The notes below the pieces were generated by a model. That model searched no databases, was not told the DNA's origin, and was given only the letters and a program-made list of their open reading frames with translations. Positions 1-8,511 of a stretch of 8,511 nucleotides of DNA are shown here, one piece after another. The stretch is from positions 1 to 8,511 of the forward strand of contig CAMDIP010000048.1 in the NCBI GenBank assembly GCA_945899335.1. The letters run 5' to 3'. Made by a program: the position numbers and the translations under genes. This stretch comes from Bordetella parapertussis. GTDB taxonomy: Bacteria; Pseudomonadota; Gammaproteobacteria; Burkholderiales; Burkholderiaceae_C. Each line of letters opens with the position of its first letter. Within the stretch, counting starts at the first letter, position 1.

Positions 1-74
1 CCACGCCCAAACCACAGCTGCAGCTGGAAAACAAGCAGCAGCGTTAGCAAAAAGATGGGGACGGGACGACGCAT
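1..74 (-). CDS. ftsB: Cell division protein FtsB, N-terminal fragment (runs off left edge)
   Basis: Only the first 24 codons are present. They read MRRPVPIFLLTLLLVFQLQL followed by WFGR. A short basic start, one hydrophobic helix (about residues 6-20) and a WFG motif just after it are typical of FtsB (DivIC family), a small bitopic inner-membrane protein that joins FtsQ and FtsL in the divisome. The coiled coil expected next lies outside the window. The gene follows eno on the same strand with 21 bases between, the usual eno-ftsB order of proteobacteria. The ATG is the only usable start between the in-frame eno stop and the helix; no clear Shine-Dalgarno precedes it, so coupling to eno translation is likely (inference). 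The identification rests on the helix, the WFG motif and position. Confidence 0.85.
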   Translation of the reverse strand, partial: MRRPVPIFLLTLLLVFQLQLWFGR

Positions 75-95
75 GGGTACAACTTCGGGTCGGTT

Positions 96-1427
<1,332 letters not shown>

Positions 1428-1436
1428 TTAACAAAA

Positions 1437-4008
<2,572 letters not shown>

Positions 4009-4015
4009 GGGGCTC

Positions 4016-4024
4016 TGCTACATT
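4016..4024 (+). promoter_or_regulatory. Possible extended -10 for coaBC (weak)
   Basis: The plus strand reads TGC-TACATT, a TGn extension followed by a hexamer matching TATAAT at 4 of 6 positions. It would start transcription at about 4031, directly at the coaBC ATG (4032), giving a leaderless mRNA. That would agree with the missing Shine-Dalgarno in front of this ATG. No -35 match is visible. An alternative is TTATAG at 4004-4009, overlapping the pyrG -10 on the other strand, which gives a leader of about 16 bases. Confidence 0.2.
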
Positions 4025-4031
4025 GCGCCCC

Positions 4032-5255
4032 ATGAGTGATCTGTCCAACAAACATATCGTGCTGGGCTTAAGCGGCGGTATCGCTTGCTACAAAGCTGCA
4101 GAGTTGTGCCGCGCCTTGGTCAAAGAGGGCGCAACGGTGCAGGTGGTCATGACCGAGGCTGCGGCCCAATTTGTCACCCCAGTGACGATGCAAGCCTTGT
4201 CGAATCAGCCCGTTTATGTATCGCAATGGGATCCTCGCGAGCCCAACAACATGGCGCACATCAACCTTACCCGCAATGCACATGCCATCTTGGTGGCACC
4301 TGCCAGTGCCGACTTCATGGCCAAACTTCTGCATGGCCGCGCCGATGACTTGCTCAGCCTGATGTGCTTGGCCAGGCCCGTGGACACTGTCCCCTTGCTG
4401 CTTGCACCTGCCATGAACAAAGAAATGTGGGCGCATCCTGCAACCCAGCGCAATATGGCGCAACTGCGCCAAGATGGCGCCAAAGTGCTTGGGGTGGGGC
4501 AAGGCGACCAAGCTTGTGGCGAGGTGGGCGACGGCAGAATGCTTGAGCCCGATGAATTGTTGTACGAACTGACCGCCTTGTTTCAACCCAAAGTCTTGCA
4601 GGGTAAAAAAGTGCTCATCAGCGCAGGGCCTACCTTTGAGGCCATCGACCCAGTGCGTGGCATTACCAATTTGTCCAGCGGGAAAATGGCTTTTGCCTTG
4701 GCTCGAGCCGCCCATGAAGCTGGCGCAGAGGTCCATGTGGTGGCAGGGCCGGTTAGCTTAACCACCCCTTTTGGCGTGGAGCGCACAGATGTTCGCTCTG
4801 CGCTGCAGATGCACGCAGCTGTCATGGCGCACGTTGAGCGTGCCGATGTGTTCATTGCCACCGCCGCGGTGGCTGATTGGCGACCTGCCGAAGTAGCAGG
4901 TGAAAAAATCAAGAAGGGGCAAGACGGCCTGCCGAATTTTGAGTGGGTTGAAAACCCCGACATCTTGGCCGATGTAGCGTCCAGCACCCGTGCCCAAGCA
5001 GGCGCTTTGTATTGCGTGGGCTTTGCCGCGGAAACCCAGTATTTGCAAGCCCAGGCGCAGGCCAAGCGGGTTCGCAAAGGTGTGCCTTTGATGGTGGGCA
5101 ATCTGGGCCCCGCCACGTTTGGCCAAGACGACAATGCTTTGCTGTTGATTGACGAGCAAGGCGCCCTAGAGTTGCCGCTGGCCTCCAAATTGACGCTGGC
5201 TAGGCAGTTGATGGCTGAGATCGCCAGTCGCATCAGCACAAAGGATCAGCTATGA
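4032..5255 (+). CDS. coaBC: Bifunctional phosphopantothenoylcysteine decarboxylase / phosphopantothenate-cysteine ligase
   Basis: CoaBC carries out two steps of coenzyme A synthesis: CTP-dependent joining of cysteine to 4'-phosphopantothenate (CoaB) and FMN-dependent decarboxylation to 4'-phosphopantetheine (CoaC). The 407 residues are normal length. The CoaC half (about 1-185) shows [11 protein letters not shown] (11-21), the catalytic H76 in [16 protein letters not shown] (126-133) and C162 in the [13 protein letters not shown] loop. The CoaB half (about 190-400) shows [17 protein letters not shown] (197-213), [14 protein letters not shown] (276-285), KIKK (292-295) and ENPDIL (307-312). 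The start at 4032 ([16 protein letters not shown]) fits the family but has no Shine-Dalgarno. An in-frame ATG at 3996 adds 12 residues and has GAGGTGG just before it, so it is a real alternative; the frame also stays open further left, into antisense pyrG. The last bases overlap the dut start (ATGA). Confidence 0.96.
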   Translation: MSDLSNKHIVLGLSGGIACYKAAELCRALVKEGATVQVVMTEAAAQFVTPVTMQALSNQPVYVSQWDPREPNNMAHINLTRNAHAILVAPASADFMAKLLHGRADDLLSLMCLARPVDTVPLLLAPAMNKEMWAHPATQRNMAQLRQDGAKVLGVGQGDQACGEVGDGRMLEPDELLYELTALFQPKVLQGKKVLISAGPTFEAIDPVRGITNLSSGKMAFALARAAHEAGAEVHVVAGPVSLTTPFGVERTDVRSALQMHAAVMAHVERADVFIATAAVADWRPAEVAGEKIKKGQDGLPNFEWVENPDILADVASSTRAQAGALYCVGFAAETQYLQAQAQAKRVRKGVPLMVGNLGPATFGQDDNALLLIDEQGALELPLASKLTLARQLMAEIASRISTKDQL

Positions 5256-5701
5256 AGTTGGATGTGAAGGTCATGGACGAGCGCTTGCGCAGCATGTTGC
5301 CTAACTACGCCACCGCTGGCAGCGCAGGCTTGGACTTACGTGCATGTTTAGATGTTGCGCTGACGTTGCAGCCCAATGCGTGGCAGTTGGTGCCTACGGG
5401 TATGGCCATCCATTTGAAAGATCCGAATTACGCAGCCCTGATATTGCCGCGTTCAGGCTTGGGACACAAACACGGCATCGTGTTGGGTAATTTGGTGGGC
5501 TTGATTGACAGCGATTACCAAGGCCAACTCATGGTGAGCGCTTGGAACCGCAGCGATGTGGCTTTCACCATCGAACCCATGGAACGCATCGCTCAATTGG
5601 TGATCGTGCCTGTGGTGCAGGCGCAGTTCAATTTGGTCGATGAATTTGAGGCCGCCACTGAACGCGGTGCAGGTGGCTACGGCTCGACAGGCAAGCAATA
5701 A
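5252..5701 (+). CDS. dut: Deoxyuridine 5'-triphosphate nucleotidohydrolase (dUTPase)
   Basis: Dut hydrolyses dUTP to dUMP and pyrophosphate, keeping uracil out of DNA and supplying dUMP for thymidylate synthesis; the family enzyme is a cytoplasmic homotrimer. At 149 residues it is the usual length and all five trimeric dUTPase motifs are present: [10 protein letters not shown] (24-32); II PRSGLG (66-71); [13 protein letters not shown] (83-92), whose first Asp, D86, corresponds to the water-activating residue; [13 protein letters not shown] (111-121); and [11 protein letters not shown] (138-147), the mobile C-terminal arm. The arm has Tyr where many relatives have Phe, a conservative aromatic change. 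The start overlaps the coaBC stop by 4 bases. Coupling of coaBC and dut is common in proteobacteria. The stop is only 4 bases from that of the converging SlyD-like gene. Confidence 0.98.
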   Translation: MKLDVKVMDERLRSMLPNYATAGSAGLDLRACLDVALTLQPNAWQLVPTGMAIHLKDPNYAALILPRSGLGHKHGIVLGNLVGLIDSDYQGQLMVSAWNRSDVAFTIEPMERIAQLVIVPVVQAQFNLVDEFEAATERGAGGYGSTGKQ

Positions 5702-5705
5702 GCCC

Positions 5706-6227
5706 TTAATGCAGCGTGTCGTTGCCTGACAGGGTGGGCACAGAGAAAAAACCAGAGCCACACGTGCCGTGGCTTTTTTCTTGTTCTGTGGCGGCTCTGA
5801 CGCCCGTGATGGTGAGTGCAATTCGCAAAGCCATGCCTGACAGCGGATGGTTACCATCCAACACCACATGCTCTGGGTACACATCGGTGACGGTATAGAT
5901 CACGTCTTTGGGTGCATCGGGACTGCAGTCTTGGGAGAGTGCATGGCCCTCGATGGTCATGCCTTCTTCAAGCACAGCCGGAAATGCATGACGCGGCTCT
6001 AAAAAAATAAGTTCTTCTTTGAAGTCTCCAAAGGCTTCCTCTGGCTCCAAGTGCAAATCTAATTGGTCGCCGACTTGGTGGTCTTGCAAAGCCACTTGGA
6101 TTTTCTCGAGCAAATCGTGTCCGCCCAAGTAAAACTCCACGGGATCATCAAGCTCATCCAAGATTTGCCCTTGGGCATCTTTAAGCACCCATGTCAGGGC
6201 GACAACGCAGTCTGGTGTTATGTTCAT
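5706..6227 (-). CDS. FKBP-type peptidyl-prolyl cis-trans isomerase, SlyD-like
   Basis: Proteins of this family catalyse cis-trans isomerisation of X-Pro bonds and act as cytoplasmic folding helpers. The 173 residues show the split FKBP fold: N-terminal strands, then LGGHDLLEKIQVAL (34-47), the VGDQLDLHLEPEEAFGDF stretch (52-69), an insert-in-flap chaperone domain (about 70-120), and LDGNHPLSGMALRI (123-136), a SlyD hallmark. The tail has only scattered His and Cys (H153, C156), so the nickel-binding His-rich tail of E. coli SlyD is absent and a role in nickel delivery is not supported. The frame is open to an ATG at 6296, but the family start MNITPDCVVALTW is at 6227. No Shine-Dalgarno precedes it. 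It is divergent from the RoxA-like gene by 32 bases and convergent with dut; its 3' end contains a terminator-like hairpin. Confidence 0.93.
   Translation of the reverse strand: MNITPDCVVALTWVLKDAQGQILDELDDPVEFYLGGHDLLEKIQVALQDHQVGDQLDLHLEPEEAFGDFKEELIFLEPRHAFPAVLEEGMTIEGHALSQDCSPDAPKDVIYTVTDVYPEHVVLDGNHPLSGMALRIALTITGVRAATEQEKSHGTCGSGFFSVPTLSGNDTLH
5754..5779 (+). terminator. Rho-independent terminator for coaBC-dut, inside the convergent gene
   Basis: Stem AGCCAC (5756-5761), 7-base loop, GTGGCT (5769-5774), then an unbroken run of six T (5774-5779) on the plus strand; two weaker pairs extend the base of the stem. It starts 55 bases after the dut stop and lies within the last 25 codons of the SlyD-like gene on the other strand. 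Six A (5746-5751) on the far side give a T run on the minus strand too, but 5 bases from the stem, so activity in that direction should be weaker. Confidence 0.75.
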
Positions 6228-6235
6228 GGGGCAGA

Positions 6236-6264
6236 ATTGTCGCAGTTTGGAGAAACGCTTTGAA
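6236..6264 (-). promoter_or_regulatory. Possible promoter of the SlyD-like gene (weak)
   Basis: On the minus strand TTCAAA (6264-6259) and GACAAT (6241-6236) each match the sigma-70 consensus at 4 of 6 positions with a 17-base spacer. The predicted transcription start (about 6229) lies 2 bases from the ATG at 6227, so the message would be nearly leaderless; that agrees with the lack of a Shine-Dalgarno there. The -35 overlaps the TTG start of the divergent oxygenase gene. Weak matches like this occur by chance. Confidence 0.25.
6249..6262 (+). promoter_or_regulatory. Ribosome binding site and TTG start of the RoxA-like gene
   Basis: GGAG at 6249-6252 is followed after 7 bases by TTG at 6260-6262. 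This is the only start in the frame with a good Shine-Dalgarno, and it places MKKTLPHPLLG at the N-terminus, where the family similarity begins. The upstream in-frame ATG at 6191 and GTG at 6215 lack such a site and lie in antisense to the SlyD-like gene. Confidence 0.75.
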
Positions 6265-7396
6265 AAAGACCTTGCCCCACCCCTTGCTGGGCACATTAAG
6301 CGCCGAGACCTTCATGCGTCGCTATTGGCAAAAAAAGCCCCTGTTGATCCGCCAAGCCATGCCTGGTATTGAACCCATCTTGAGTCGCCAGCAGTTGTTC
6401 GCTTTGGCCGAATCAGAGGACGTCGAGTCGCGCTTGGTGGTCAATGACACCAATACAGGTCAATGGCGCTTGAAGTCAGGGCCATTGGGCAGACGCAGTT
6501 TGCCAAGCTTGAAGCAAAGCCATTGGACGCTGTTGGTGCAAGGGGTAGATTTACACGACGACAAAGTTGCACAACTGCGGGATAAATTTCGTTTCATTCC
6601 CGACGCTCGGCTAGATGACGTCATGATCAGTTATGCGACCGACAAAGGTGGCGTGGGGCCGCACTTTGACAGCTACGATGTTTTTTTGCTGCAAGTGCAT
6701 GGACAACGCCGCTGGCGTATCAGTCAACAAAAAGACCTCTCTTTGCGAGATGACGTCCCCTTGAAAATATTGCGCAAGTTCAAGGCAGAAGAGACTTGGG
6801 TGCTCAACCCTGGCGACATGCTGTATTTGCCCCCGCAGTGCGCCCATGATGGCGTTGCGTTGGGGGACTGCATGACCTACTCGATTGGATTTAAAGCGCA
6901 AACCCCTCAGGCTTTGGCGCAACAGTTGTTGCCGCGTTTCGCTGACATGGATGTTGTCAAAGAATCTGCTCGGTACCGAGATCAAACACAAACTGCAACC
7001 GAGCATCCGGCCCGAATACCAGAGCACCTGCAAGCCTTTGCCCACCATGCGCTTGAAAGTGCATTGCGACAAAAGCACGCCAGTGAAAAAGTTTTGGGTG
7101 AGTGGTTGAGTGAGCCTAAGGCGCAGGTTTGGTTTGATACCCAAGACCCTAAAGACTTACAACAAGGCATTGTGTTGGATCGTAAAACCAAAATGCTTTA
7201 CGACCAGCAATATGTCTATATCAACGGGGAAAGTTGGCGTTGTTCAGGCGCGGATGCCCGAACATTGCGTACATTGGCTGATCAACGACTCCTGAACTAC
7301 CAGCAAATTCAACAATCTAGTGAAACCCTGTTGGCAGTTTTGGAGGAGTGGGGCCAATCTGGATGGCTGCACCCGCAAATCAACAAAATAGACTGA
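6260..7396 (+). CDS. roxA: JmjC/cupin 2-oxoglutarate oxygenase, ribosomal arginine hydroxylase RoxA (YcfD) family
   Basis: E. coli YcfD is an Fe(II)/2-oxoglutarate-dependent oxygenase that hydroxylates an arginine of ribosomal protein uL16. With the TTG start this protein has 378 residues, close to the 373 of YcfD, and aligns by eye along its length: FMRRYWQKKPLLIRQA (18-33), ESEDVESRLV (51-60), HWTLLVQGVDLHDDKV (88-103), then the iron facial triad H135 and D137 in GVGPHFDSYDVFLLQ and H196 in PGDMLYLPPQCAHDG, closed by MTYSIGFKAQ (205-214). The C-terminal part (about 230-378) fits the dimerisation and winged-helix regions of the family, with YINGESW near 319-325. All triad residues are present, so an active enzyme is expected; the uL16 substrate is inferred from homology. 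It diverges from the SlyD-like gene. No terminator is visible after the stop. Confidence 0.9.
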   Translation: MKKTLPHPLLGTLSAETFMRRYWQKKPLLIRQAMPGIEPILSRQQLFALAESEDVESRLVVNDTNTGQWRLKSGPLGRRSLPSLKQSHWTLLVQGVDLHDDKVAQLRDKFRFIPDARLDDVMISYATDKGGVGPHFDSYDVFLLQVHGQRRWRISQQKDLSLRDDVPLKILRKFKAEETWVLNPGDMLYLPPQCAHDGVALGDCMTYSIGFKAQTPQALAQQLLPRFADMDVVKESARYRDQTQTATEHPARIPEHLQAFAHHALESALRQKHASEKVLGEWLSEPKAQVWFDTQDPKDLQQGIVLDRKTKMLYDQQYVYINGESWRCSGADARTLRTLADQRLLNYQQIQQSSETLLAVLEEWGQSGWLHPQINKID

Positions 7397-7430
7397 AAAA
7401 GCTGAAGAATAAGCCATTCGGGAATTCACC

Positions 7431-7436
7431 TATAAT
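7431..7436 (+). promoter_or_regulatory. Candidate -10 for the small lipoprotein gene
   Basis: A perfect TATAAT lies 34 bases after the oxygenase stop. The predicted start near 7443 gives the lipoprotein mRNA a leader of about 106 bases. No good -35 is visible at 16-19 bases, but the upstream stretch 7391-7412 is A-rich and could help RNA polymerase binding. It would give the lipoprotein its own transcription unit, closed by the terminator at 7741-7767. Confidence 0.5.
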
Positions 7437-7442
7437 AAACGG

Positions 7443-7548
7443 CTGAGTTGAAGGAGCTTGAGTCCATCGGCTCGGTTGCATGTGGCGGTTGTTGACCAAA
7501 GCATGTGGCATCCCACGAAATTTTTCGAACCATTCTTAAGGAACCCCC
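7443..7548 (+). other. Leader region of the lipoprotein gene
   Basis: This leader holds several small signals. GCATGTGGC occurs twice (7478-7486 and 7501-7509), 23 bases apart start to start. GTGG-CATC-CCAC (7505-7516) can form a 4-bp hairpin, followed by CGAAATTTTTCG (7516-7527), a second short palindrome. A 19-codon frame (ATG at 7480, stop TAA at 7537-7539) ends inside the Shine-Dalgarno AAGGAA (7538-7543) of the lipoprotein, but has no Shine-Dalgarno of its own. No known riboswitch is recognised; any regulatory role is inference. Confidence 0.3.
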
Positions 7549-7722
7549 ATGAAAAAATCACTCCTCTTGGCAACTTTGTTGGCTGCTGCTTTGGTCGCTT
7601 GCGGTAAAAAAGAAGCTCCTCCCGCTCCTGCTGCTGCTCCTGCACCCGCTGCTGAAGCACCTGCCGCTGCACCTGCACCTGCTGCTGCACCTGCACCTGC
7701 TGCTGAAGGCGAGAAGAAGTAA
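7549..7722 (+). CDS. Small Ala/Pro-rich lipoprotein (57 aa, function unknown)
   Basis: The product begins MKKSLLLATLLAAALVACGK, a classic lipoprotein signal peptide: two Lys, a hydrophobic core (5-16) and a lipobox LVAC at 15-18. Processing would leave a mature peptide of 40 residues with lipidated C18. Gly at +2 gives no sign of the Asp inner-membrane retention signal, so an outer-membrane location is likely (inference). After GKKEAPP it consists almost wholly of Ala and Pro with spaced Glu (A/P run 23-52) and ends AAEGEKK; it looks like a flexible linker without a folded domain. An 18-base unit is perfectly duplicated in it. AAGGAA (7538-7543) sits 5 bases before the ATG, a good ribosome site. 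Candidate promoter and strong terminator make it monocistronic. I recognise no named family; the CGKKE stretch distantly resembles other small lipoproteins but lacks the LptM continuation. Small A/P-rich lipoproteins are common in Burkholderiales. Confidence 0.88.
   Translation: MKKSLLLATLLAAALVACGKKEAPPAPAAAPAPAAEAPAAAPAPAAAPAPAAEGEKK
7666..7701 (+). repeat. Perfect 18-bp tandem duplication in the lipoprotein gene
   Basis: The unit GCTGCACCTGCACCTGCT occurs at 7666-7683 and again at 7684-7701 without a mismatch. Each copy encodes AAPAPA. Shorter, imperfect GCTGCTCCTGC-like copies extend to the left (about 7624-7665). The unit is a multiple of three, so gain or loss of a copy keeps the frame and only changes linker length. 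Confidence 0.9.
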
Positions 7723-7740
7723 TTTTTTCTGCTTCGACCT

Positions 7741-7767
7741 AAAGCCACCTTCGGGTGGCTTTTTTTT
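7741..7767 (+). terminator. Rho-independent terminator after the lipoprotein gene
   Basis: A 9-bp stem AAAGCCACC / GGTGGCTTT (7741-7749 with 7754-7762) is closed by a TTCG tetraloop with C-G closing pair and followed by an eight-T run (7760-7767). It starts 18 bases after the lipoprotein stop. The A run at its left is short, so it is mainly a plus-strand terminator. It should also separate the acyl-CoA synthetase gene from upstream transcription. Confidence 0.95.
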
Positions 7768-7771
7768 GCCC

Positions 7772-7777
7772 TAAGAT
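7772..7777 (+). promoter_or_regulatory. Possible -10 for the acyl-CoA synthetase gene (weak)
   Basis: TAAGAT matches TATAAT at 4 of 6 positions, including the key first, second and last bases. Transcription would begin at about 7784, exactly at the ATG, so the message would be leaderless. The -35 position would fall in the terminator hairpin and has no consensus match. The alternative is read-through past the terminator. Confidence 0.2.
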
Positions 7778-7783
7778 TTCTGT

Positions 7784-8511
7784 ATGTCTTCAAGCAACTT
7801 AACCCATTCAGCCCCTGCCATCCCTGTGGCCCGCAGCCAAACTTTGGGCGATATTCTGAGACGCACCGCTCAGCGACTCCCCGACAAAACCGCCGTCATT
7901 TGTGGACAAACCAAATGGAGCTATGCCCAATTTGATGCACTGGTGAGCCGACTGGCGGTAGGTTTGGTGGCGATTGGAATAAAAACCGGCGACCATGTGG
8001 CCATGTTGGCGCGAAATTCCCATGGTTTTGCGGCCATGCGATTTGCTTTGGCCAGGATGGGTGCCGTTTTGGTGCCCATTAACTTCATGCTTAAAGCGGA
8101 TGAGGTGGCTTACATCCTCAGACATGCTCAAGCCAAGGTGTTGGTCACCGACACCGAACTCACACCCTTGGCAAGGGCCGCGTCTATATTGGACACGCAG
8201 GTAGCCGAGTTCATTTGGATCCCATCTGAAGACCCCGCCCATGCCAGCGAGGGAATGCACGACTTTCATACCTTGACTCGCTCTGAAGGTGTCCTAGCAC
8301 CGCAAACTTTCAATGGCAACGATGTCTTGCAAATTGTGTACACCAGTGGCACAGAGTCCAGCCCAAAGGGTGCCATGCTCACCCATGACGCCGTGCTGTG
8401 GCAATACGTCAGCTGTGTGATCAATGCTGAAATTCATGTGGATGATTTGGCCTTGCATTCACTGCCTCTGTACCACTGCGCCCAACTGGATGTATTCTTC
8501 GGGCCTGCGGT
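7784..8511 (+). CDS. AMP-forming acyl-CoA synthetase (ANL superfamily), N-terminal 242 residues, cut by right edge
   Basis: Members of this family activate a carboxylic acid with ATP to an acyl-adenylate and then transfer the acyl group to coenzyme A. The visible part begins before the conserved TLGDILRRTAQRLPDKTAVI (residues 20-39) and includes WSYAQFDALVSRLA (46-59), a stretch ending in MGAVLVPIN, the phosphate-binding loop YTSGTESSPKGAMLTH (186-201) and PLYHCAQ (228-234), the substrate-pocket region. The adenylation core and C-terminal lid are outside the window, so the acyl chain preference cannot be told; relatives with a TSGTES.PKG loop are annotated as fatty acyl-CoA synthetases. An in-frame stop at 7772-7774 limits the start to this ATG. 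Only a weak TAAGA precedes it, and the lipoprotein terminator ends 16 bases upstream, leaving little room for a leader. No stop or frameshift is seen. Confidence 0.93.
   Translation, partial: MSSSNLTHSAPAIPVARSQTLGDILRRTAQRLPDKTAVICGQTKWSYAQFDALVSRLAVGLVAIGIKTGDHVAMLARNSHGFAAMRFALARMGAVLVPINFMLKADEVAYILRHAQAKVLVTDTELTPLARAASILDTQVAEFIWIPSEDPAHASEGMHDFHTLTRSEGVLAPQTFNGNDVLQIVYTSGTESSPKGAMLTHDAVLWQYVSCVINAEIHVDDLALHSLPLYHCAQLDVFFGPA

Noticed and set aside
4068..5239. Frames of 222, 218 and 133 codons on the minus strand, antisense to coaBC
   Set aside because: coaBC is intact with all motifs on the other strand; these frames have no family features and no ribosome sites.
5761..5766. CACGTG palindrome as a protein binding site
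   Set aside because: It forms part of the terminator hairpin loop and is only 6 bases long.
7536..7793. 85-codon Gly/Ala-rich frame on the minus strand opposite the lipoprotein
   Set aside because: It is the reverse reading of the GCTGCACCT repeats and the terminator; the lipoprotein on the plus strand has lipobox, ribosome site and terminator.

Overview
The window looks like ordinary chromosome of a betaproteobacterium, most likely order Burkholderiales and close to Comamonadaceae. This rests on gene order (pyrG-kdsA-eno-ftsB beside a divergent coaBC-dut) and on protein style, such as an enolase ending near AFYNLR and a SlyD-like protein without a His-rich tail. GC content is moderate, a little above half by eye. 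No search was run, so the genus is open. Genes are densely packed and uninterrupted. There is no insertion sequence, phage gene, CRISPR array, tRNA or rRNA.

Left block, minus strand (1-3958), read right to left: pyrG (CTP synthase), kdsA (Kdo-8-phosphate synthase), eno (enolase) and the first 24 codons of ftsB (divisome protein), cut by the window edge. pyrG and kdsA overlap by 4 bases (ATGA); eno and ftsB follow after 54 and 21 bases. The block looks like one transcription unit joining CTP supply, the CTP-consuming Kdo/LPS route, glycolysis (PEP is both the enolase product and the KdsA substrate) and division. A perfect TATAAT lies on the minus strand in the pyrG/coaBC gap.

Middle block, plus strand (4032-5701): coaBC (bifunctional coenzyme A biosynthesis) and dut (dUTPase), again overlapping by ATGA. 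dut converges with a SlyD-like FKBP prolyl isomerase gene (minus, 5706-6227), leaving only 4 bases between stop codons. The evident terminator hairpin for dut therefore lies inside the coding sequence of its neighbour.

Right block, plus strand (6260-8511): a JmjC/cupin oxygenase of the RoxA/YcfD family (ribosomal protein arginine hydroxylase) starting at TTG behind a good Shine-Dalgarno; a 57-residue Ala/Pro-rich lipoprotein with its own promoter-like -10, a leader of about 106 nt and a strong UUCG terminator; and the first 242 residues of an AMP-forming acyl-CoA synthetase, cut by the right edge.

I found no clear novel system. The items worth a second look are local: a terminator embedded in a convergent gene, several genes without a Shine-Dalgarno where -10-like hexamers sit so close to the start that leaderless mRNAs are possible, a tandem repeat in the lipoprotein gene, and a KdsA that carries the metal-dependent signature.
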